A program made the position numbers and the translations under genes. Positions 57,324 to 64,000 of a stretch of 64,000 nt of DNA are shown here, one piece after another. The first letter of the stretch is position 1. Each line of letters opens with the position of its first letter. The notes under the pieces were generated by a model, which searched no databases, had not been told where the DNA came from, and worked only from the letters and a program-made list of their open reading frames with translations. Source of the DNA: Adiantum capillus-veneris (taxonomy: Eukaryota > Streptophyta > Polypodiopsida > Polypodiales > Pteridaceae); NCBI GenBank assembly GCA_014529385.2, contig CM043966.1:34995125-35059124 (forward strand), in the 5' to 3' direction.

Positions 57324-58480
57324 TTGCTAAGTTTGATGAATTTAAGATCAGAAAGATACATTTTTAGAGACCAAAAGGTGGCAGGTAACCAAGGTAGCTT
57401 AGTGTCCACCGAGGAGAGTGTAACTCAAGCAAGGCTAGATCCACTAGCACCAATTATTGAGGAGGGTAGTGATACTGACACTTCATCAGACAAATCCTTC
57501 TTCATGATGGGTAGTCAACAGCCAGGAGGTTTCACCTATGACGGACCAATCCCAGGAGGAAGCACCTCCCTAAACCCTTTGAATGATTCCAAGTTCACTG
57601 TAATCTTCTTAGAAGGAACAAACTCGAGGAGAGCCCTAGTTTATTCTGACTATCGAGGATGAAAGTGTATTTGTATTGAAGAAAGGCCAGCTCAGAGACT
57701 AGAGATAATTCGAGTCTATGATGATGGAGATAGATTCCGAGATGAAAAGGGGAACCACTATCTGATAGTTAGTAACCCCGAGGATTACAACAGATATGGA
57801 GATAACGTGGCAAAAGGAAAAATGGTTTCAGAAACTCAAGAACCACCTCCAAACATTGATCAACCTAGAGCGCTTTTTATGTATGATAAGAAAACAACCA
57901 AGGTTTCAACTTATAATGAGAATTTGGGAATTTACAAGAATGAGAGCGAGGGAATAGTCTCTTACTTTCATTGCAAAGAATCCTACCCAAACGAGTTAAG
58001 CAAAGACAAGGTTCTTTACTTATTCTCTTATGAAATTGCTATAGGGAAGGATATTGTTTTTGTTGATAGGTACACCCCTAGCAAGTCGACAAATCCCTTT
58101 TCAGAAGATTACGACGCGACCTCACATTCTACCCGATAGAATACATTCAACAACCAGAGCCAAAACCAGAGCCAACCAGGAACCCATCCATCATTGCAGG
58201 CATGGCTTCGACAGAGTGCAACATTAAAACAAGACTGAAACCGAGATGGTTATCAAGCCGCACGAGGGCTAAGGGATTTACAAGAACCACCACTCTATTC
58301 AAGGTATCAAGGCAAGAGTAAGCCAAAAACTCAAGGGTCAACAGAGCCTGGAAGACCACCCATAGAACGAATTCGAAGAGATGAACCATCTCTTGCAAGA
58401 ACTGTTAAAAATTATGGCTTAGGAACACCATTGGGAGAGGAACCCGCCTACTACAGAAGTCCAAAGGAGGTATATTGATT
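57324..58480 (+). pseudogene. Gypsy-2 gag N-terminal region
   Basis: Two ORFs (57324-57662 and 57807-58139) lie in the same frame as the capsid ORF at 58497 and the knuckle ORF at 59265, separated only by stop codons. They are therefore read as the long N-terminal part of one Gag protein. The sequence is Ser/Gly/Pro-rich, then more ordered (Y-N-E-N-L-G-I-Y-K-N near 57920). I do not recognise a domain. Confidence 0.6.
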
Positions 58481-58496
58481 AGGACGTGGAGATCCA

Positions 58497-59135
58497 ATGA
58501 TGAGATTTGTAGACCATCGTAGAATTAGACCTTCTCAGGTGCAAAAATGGATAAACAAGAGAAATAGAGATCCTAGAGATCATGTAGCAGCTTTTGTGCA
58601 TGTAATTAGAGCTGAAGAGGTGTTAGACTTCCCTACCCAATTTGCAAGGTTTGGACTAACCCTAGAGGATGATGCGGCTACTTGGTTCGACTTTGTGGAG
58701 TGTAGAGACTTTGAGTCTATGGAGGAGGTGTTTGACGAGTTTATCGAGGAATTCTCACAAAGGGGGATAGCTCATAATACAGTCTCACAAATCCATAAAT
58801 TCAAACAAAAAGACGGGGAATCTATGCGAAAGGCAGTCCTACAACTAAAAAGATATGTTAAGTTCTGTCCTATGGAAGAACTGCCAACTCAGTCCAGACT
58901 TATGCTTATATTTATCCAAGGACTAAGGAATGCAGATCTCCAGAAGGACTTACATATGAAGAGGAGCACGACGTTAAATGAGTTAACTAAGGAGGCTCTT
59001 TACCTTGTAGACAATTGTGCACTCTACAAAGAGGGTGAGCTCAAGGATCTCGACGATGATTCATCCTTGCAACAAAGTGGAAGCAAGTATTCTAAGACAA
59101 CGCCGAAAGGGGAAGTAGCTGTAAGCCAAGAGTAG
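58497..59135 (+). pseudogene. Gypsy-2 gag capsid domain
   Basis: A retrotransposon Gag capsid domain: D-D-A-A-T-W-F-D-F near residue 58, F-S-Q-R-G-I and I-H-K-F-K-Q-K-D-G-E-S-M near 85-105, and F-I-Q-G-L-R near 142. The frame continues upstream to 58497 and was probably fused to the N-terminal region before stops arose. The C-terminal part is acidic and Ser-rich. It assembles the particle in live elements. Confidence 0.88.
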
Positions 59136-59264
59136 CTTCTAGAGGAAGTGCTAAAAAAGATTAACTTGTACACCAAACCCCAGGCTAAATAGCCCAAGTG
59201 GTGTGCTATTGAACAAAAATGGACAAACCATGGGACGGAAGAATGTTATTATAACAAGGGATAT

Positions 59265-59948
59265 GTGAGAGAGAGACCGTATGCTCCCCAAGCTCAGGTA
59301 GCATCTCCTCAAATTCCACCGATGCCTAGGTATCAAGCAGGCAGCCTACTAGGACCTGTAGGTGTAAGACCACAACCAGTGTTGGGGCAACAACCACCCC
59401 TACCAGGATTAAGACCAGTTGGCATAAGATACACACCAACAGTAACCGAATTAGAAGCTAAGTCTTTGGTGCCTATGCATGCATATTATGAAGATCCCAA
59501 TGGATATGCTGCAAGTCCTGTCTATTATCCACCAGAAGAACCCTCAATTCCAAAACCATGGAGCATGATAGGAAGTGCAGGACCACCAACAGCTGCACAG
59601 GCAGCAGGAGAAGGAAGATATAGCTTGGATGAACGAACATTATTGTTCATATCCAACGGAGGCATGGGCGGGCAGAGACATGCATACCAACAAAGAGGAG
59701 CTCAAGGAGCACCTCAACAGCCTAAAGGACTCTGCTACAAGTGTGGTGGAGACCATTGGCTAAGAGACTGTCCTCATGATGAAATCATTAGAGTCAATGT
59801 ATATTGCACCGAGTGTGGAGTTACTCATTTGATTCCTGATTGCCCTAAGAACTCAAGCAAAGGAGCAAAAAATACCTTAACATACTGGAAGCAGTGCCTT
59901 CCAGTGGAGGGTCAGAAAATGAGACAATCATACCTATTCAGGCAGTAA
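59265..59948 (+). pseudogene. Gypsy-2 gag nucleocapsid, two zinc knuckles
   Basis: A Pro/Gln-rich linker of about 150 residues precedes two knuckles: C-Y-K-C-G-G-D-H-W-L-R-D-C and C-T-E-C-G-V-T-H-L-I-P-D-C. Both have three rather than four residues before His (C-x2-C-x3-H-x4-C). The second lies about 25 residues after the first. These bind element RNA. The frame ends at 59948, and a poorly coding stretch to about 60840 follows. Confidence 0.88.
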
Positions 59949-60837
59949 CACGAGCCCAAGCTCAAAGAATGACAAACGAACCCATAATTGAAGAGCCAAA
60001 AACCGATGCCCCAAGTTCAGAAACAAAAAATCAGAGAAGCACTTAGAAAGCTAGAAAGGCGCGTATGAAAGCCAGGAGAGAACGAGAGCAAACGGTTCTA
60101 TCCGAGGAGTTAAAACACACAAAGGATAGATTAGAGAGGTTAGAGGATCTAGCTAGCCTCAGCTCACACACTTTTGGAAATAGGAGAACCCAAAAGTGCA
60201 GGATCAAGAGGATCAGTGTTGGCAGAAAAGTTAAATGAGCAGTTAGATGTACTTCTAAAAAGCTTACGAAGCCAGACTAAAAAAGAACCAAATCCAAGAG
60301 CAAAGATGGATGACTTATCCATATGCTGAAATAGAAAAACAGAGTTTGGAAATGTGTAGAAAGATGATTGAAACAACTCAATCCTTGATAGAAAACCCAT
60401 TTGGTAAACCTACAATTGGCATGAAGTACTAGCTCCAACCCCTATCAAACCAACTTTAGAGAAACAAGTAGAAATGAAGGAAAGACTCACGAATGGCTCT
60501 GAGTCTAGGGGAGAGCCTATCATAGTGCCAAATACAACAGATGAGTCAAGTGAGGGGTTCCAACCTAAAGCATTGGTAGAAATGGGTAAGGATTTTAACG
60601 GTCTAGATGACCTGTGGAAGCAAATCCGTGATGCCAACGAAGCCAACAGGGTGAGTTACCACATGAATAGCATGAGACACAAGAAAAATGAGATCTTACC
60701 TCCTATTGAAGAATTTGAGGCAAGATCACAAATGAACTTTCACAAGGGGGAGATCAGGGATCAATTAATTTGGGGCAGAGCCAACCAAAAAAAAAACTCT
60801 ACCCTCTTACCTAGGAGAGTATGAAGCCAAGTATGAG
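59949..60837 (+). pseudogene. Gypsy-2 gag-protease linker, decayed
   Basis: Charged, Lys/Glu-rich coding remnants appear in changing frames (for example 60474-60824). No domain is recognised; at least two frameshifts must lie here because gag is in frame 3 and protease in frame 1. Confidence 0.5.
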
Positions 60838-62034
60838 GTGAGAGAAATATCATCTCAAAGACTTTTTTCTAATAGAGTGATGGATTCACAAGGGTTGATT
60901 GAGTTATTGTCCACCCAGGTGGCATGTACAATCACATTAGCCGAACTCCTGAGGTTACGACCAAACATGTGGACTACAGTAGGCAAATGCTTAGAAAAAA
61001 TTGGAGTGAAAGACCCCACCTCAAAGCTTCAGGAAGGGATCAGAGAATTGGACAAGCCTCAACTAAACACTAGGCTAGTACCTTTAAACAAGGTCGGACA
61101 ATATTGCGAGGGAGAAGATGGAAACACCACGCTACCAGTAGAATTCCAAGGAGTAGTTTCCAAATCTATTCTTGACAGTGGAGCAGGAGTCGCTATTGCC
61201 ACCAAGGAAATCTGGAAAAAATGGGGAAAACCAGCTTTGAGAGCTACCAGAATGAAATTGCAATTGGCAGATGGATTCATGGATAAGCCTCTAGGACTCT
61301 TAGAAAAAGTAATTGTCACTTCATGCGGAATCGAGTATGAGCATACGTTTGCAATAGTTGATTTCGACAAAAAGAACAATTACGAGATCATCTTGGGAAG
61401 ACAATTCATGCGACAATTAAAGATGGTCCAAGATTGGGGTTACGACCACATATACCTCAAACATGGCGAGACAACAACCAAAATTCACTTGAAAGACCAT
61501 AGTTACAAAGATGTGAACCAGACACCAGTGGAAGAGTTTGATTCAACTACATTAGCAGGGTCGGAACTCCCAACATGGTTAGGGCAACAAAAAGAGCTAT
61601 GGATGTGTGGAGCTTCACATTGTGGGAGCTTAAAAAGAGAGGAATGCGTCTTAGAAAGAGCAATTGAGGACAAGGATTATATTTCGGAACCTTTTTCTGA
61701 AGATGCCTTGGAACCTCTGGAATGGAAACACATATTAGCAACATTGGATGTCTGTACCATTACAGATAGTCCAACGACAAAATTTTGCGATAAGGATCGC
61801 TATGATGTGCTACCCTATTACATGGTAAGCCTTATACCAAGAGGAGATGAGATTGTAGAACCACCAGAACAAGAAGAGTTTTATAACTCCTCTGAGCATC
61901 TGGAGGTAAATAATGATGCAGATAATGAGTGTTCAGATAGCTCAAGTGAGCGTGGGGAGAAAACAGAGAATATCAAGTTTTATGATTTTGCCAATCAGCA
62001 CCCTAGACGCCAGGAACGCTATAGGAGAAAATGA
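60838..62034 (+). pseudogene. Gypsy-2 aspartic protease region
   Basis: The active site S-I-L-D-S-G-A-G lies near residue 115. The second strand and the I-I-L-G-R-Q-F-M flap-side motif follow near 190. A long acidic C-terminal tail (E-E-F, D-N-E-C-S-D-S-S-S-E) leads to TGA 62032. Protease cleaves the polyprotein; the D-S-G-A residues are intact. Confidence 0.85.
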
Positions 62035-62616
62035 GCAGAAAACAAAGTGAGAGAGAACTTGATGCCCAGGATCAAAGCTAAAACTCACTATCTAATGCTT
62101 GTCAAAGCAAAGGATTGTGTAAAAGACCAAATATCAGGAAGATTCTCAAAAGTTCAAAGGGAAAGAACGCGAGAGGAAATAAAACAAGTACAGAAAGCTA
62201 AAACAGAAACAAAATCACAAGAATCAAAAAAATCAAAACCGGAAAAAACAAAAGACCTAGAGTGCACCAAACTGGAGCGTAAAAAGAAATACCAAGAACT
62301 GAAATGGTCATTACGAGAGGTGTAGACTACTGAGGGAGAAAGTGATGGTAAGGAGGAGTCAGAAAAAGGAAACATGAATGTACCATCACACTATTGGAAA
62401 TTCACCATCCAGGACAGAAAAATCATAATGACACTACCAGTCAGGGAAAGAATAAACCAGGAATCTTACGGGCCGGAAAATGCAAAACGAATAGACCTCG
62501 TTGAACCAGGTGAGAAGCCTCAGCCAATCTATATAGCAACTGACTTAGAGCCTGAAGAAGAAGAATGGCTAACACAACTTCTTAAGAAGTATAAAGATGT
62601 GTTTGCATGGTCCTAA
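62035..62616 (+). pseudogene. Gypsy-2 protease to reverse transcriptase connector
   Basis: This Lys-rich connector is in the same frame as protease, interrupted at 62323 (TAG) and 62614 (TAA). The block before the second stop (K-K-Y-K-D-V-F-A-W-S) is the usual lead into reverse transcriptase, so the stop is a mutation of a continuous pol frame. Confidence 0.75.
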
Positions 62617-63285
62617 AAAGACCTCAAGGGAGTTGATCCATCGATATGCCAACATACAATTCCTTTGAAATCAGATGCCAAACCTAGCAAACAACGTCCT
62701 TATACATATAATGACACATTTGCCAAACGAATCAAAGAGGAGATTGATAAGCTGATGGATGCTGAATTCATCTATGAAATCAAGCATACAGATTGGGTGT
62801 CACCCATTGTGGTTGTCCCCAAAAAGAACGGAAAGTTGCAAGTGTGTGTGAACCTCAAAAAGGTAAATGCAGCCATCATAAGGGACAATTATTCCTTGCC
62901 AATCACAGAACATGTACTTGAAAGGGTGGCCGGGAAACGGGCTTATTCCTTTCTAGATGGGTTTTCAGGGTATAACCAGCTGGCAATTGCAATAGAGGAT
63001 CAACACAAAACAACGTTTGCCACAGAATGGGGAACATATGCTTATAGAATTATGCCTTTTGGCTTAACTAATGCCCCAGCTACCTTTCAAAGGTTAATGA
63101 CGCACGCGTTCAAAGAATACCTGAGAATATTCTTAAAAATATACATGGATGATCTTTGTGTACACTCTCTTCTACAGAGGAACATATTGACCATTTACAA
63201 AAGGTATTTGAGAAGTGCAGGACATATCGAATCTGTCTTAACTCGGAAAAGTGCATTTTTATGGTTAGGCAAGGCCGCATCTTAG
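62617..63285 (+). pseudogene. Gypsy-2 reverse transcriptase
   Basis: The motifs run in order: V-P-K-K-N-G-K-L-Q-V-C-V-N-L (V-C-V-D-Y/F in most elements, here N), F-L-D-G-F-S-G-Y-N-Q (palm Asp), M-P-F-G-L-T-N-A-P-A-T-F-Q-R, and the catalytic I-Y-M-D-D-L. A frameshift near 63165, just after the Y-M-D-D motif, ends the frame; the thumb region continues in the ORF at 63156. Confidence 0.9.
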
Positions 63286-64000
63286 GACATATTGTCTCAA
63301 GACATGGCATAATCACTGACCTAGATAAAATCAAACTCATAGTAGACCTGCCTAGGCCTACTAATGCGAAACAAGTGCAATCCTTCATGGGACACTGCGG
63401 ATATTATCAAAGATTTATATATATGTATCAGTCATTGCACAAACTCTGTATCGTTTGTTACTCAGTTTCGACTGAGGAGTGTGAAACTTCATTCCAAAAG
63501 CTGAAGGAAAACCTTGTATCAACACCGGTACTTAAAGCACCAGATTGGGAAAAGATATTCCATGTACACATTGATGCATCTACATATGCAATCGGGAGTA
63601 TTCTGGCTCAACCTGGAGACGGAACAATGGATTTCCCAGTTTGTTATGCAAGCCGACAGTTAAACAGTACAGAAAACAACTACACAACCACTGAAAGAGA
63701 GGGTTTATGAATGATTTATGCTGTAAAGAAATTTTGGCATTATTTGCTCGCAAACAAATTTGTGTTCTTCACAGATCATCAAGCTCTTTTGTATCTGTTG
63801 GTAAATAAACCATGCAATACTGAGAGAATTGTATGCTGGTTTATTATATTGCTAGAGTTTGATTTCACAGCGGTGGTAAAAAAGGGTAAAACTCATCTAC
63901 GGGCGCATCATCTTTCAAGGATACAAAACGGGGAAGCTACTGAAGGAGTAGATGATGACATACCAGGTGCTTATCTTTTCAATATTGAAATGATACCCAA
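63156..64000 (+). pseudogene. Gypsy-2 reverse transcriptase thumb and RNase H, cut by window end
   Basis: The thumb motif I-L-G-H-I-V-S and the R-P-T-N-A-K-Q-V-Q-S-F-M-G block are followed by RNase H (H-I-D-A-S-T-Y-A-I-G, Y-A-S-R-Q-L-N, N-Y-T-T-T-E-R-E). A TGA at 63708 interrupts it, but the frame continues in phase with Y-A-V-K-K-F and F-F-T-D-H-Q-A-L-L-Y, open to the last base. RNase H removes the RNA template in live elements. Confidence 0.88.

Larger units (their letters stand above)
55009..64000 (+). mobile_element. Gypsy-2: decayed Ty3/gypsy retrotransposon, truncated by the window end
   Basis: The element has a probable 5' LTR, a TGGCGCC-type primer site, a 1.4-kb leader, gag with two zinc knuckles, protease, reverse transcriptase and RNase H; integrase and the 3' LTR lie beyond 64000. 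In-frame stops at 57660 and 58137 (gag), 62032, 62323 and 62614 (protease to reverse transcriptase) and 63708 (RNase H), plus frameshifts near 60000-60840 and near 63165, show it is dead. It differs from Gypsy-1 in sequence and in primer site. Confidence 0.9.

Noticed and set aside
1-64000. tRNA and rRNA genes
   Set aside because: No cloverleaf or rRNA-like segment was recognised by eye; the tRNA-like matches at 13096 and 55935 are retrotransposon primer sites.

Overview
The window reads as nuclear DNA of a land plant with a large, repeat-rich genome. The evidence is plant-type LTR retrotransposons (a Ty3/gypsy copy with two RNase H domains, a Ty1/copia copy with an initiator-Met primer site, a second Ty3/gypsy copy with a TGGCGCC primer site), multi-exon genes with plant-like GT/AG splice sites, and FCP1-like proteins carrying the plant-type D-L-N-G-L-L variant of the HAD motif. 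A fern or other non-flowering plant is my guess; the sequence alone does not settle it.

Layout. 1-10.5 kb: a decayed Tat-like Ty3/gypsy element (Gypsy-1) whose reverse transcriptase is split by a nested 4273-bp insertion (2720-6992) with a 5-bp target duplication, best read as a very large solo LTR. 11.1-12.6 kb: a minisatellite array. 12.87-18.04 kb: a young, almost intact Ty1/copia element; its 227-bp LTRs differ at one base, its target duplication is perfect and I see one frameshift. 18.5-32.1 kb, minus strand: exons of unusual chromatin/DNA-type genes. These are an FCP1-like exon, a second FCP1-like gene with a SAP-like tail, and a gene joining a DGQH (ParB-like) domain, a degenerate N6/N4 DNA-methyltransferase-like domain and a frameshifted SET domain. 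19.6-23.5 kb, 27.0-28.9 kb and 32.15-43.3 kb: minisatellite arrays built on the core GGTCCACCACTTGTCC, one of them clearly inside an intron, in opposite orientations either side of about 24-26 kb. 43.3-45.9 kb: simple repeats, a 90-bp triplication and a GC-rich repeat patch. 45.9-47.7 kb: another array with a 315-bp higher-order unit. 47.8-51.05 kb, plus strand: one 1075-codon exon of a transposase-like DUF7869-type protein. 53.3-54.2 kb: a dead copy of the FCP1-like exon. 55.0-64.0 kb: a second, decayed Ty3/gypsy element (Gypsy-2), cut by the window edge inside RNase H.

How it fits together. The outer parts are ordinary retrotransposons. The 18-54 kb core is unusual: DNA/chromatin-modifier-like exons and a transposase-like exon are separated by arrays sharing one conserved core, and the edge of those arrays recurs as the same module at three places, twice direct and once inverted. 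I infer either a large, partly decayed DNA-transposon-like unit or a gene cluster invaded by a satellite family. Domain calls for the DGQH, methyltransferase-like and DUF7869-type proteins rest on motif reading only.
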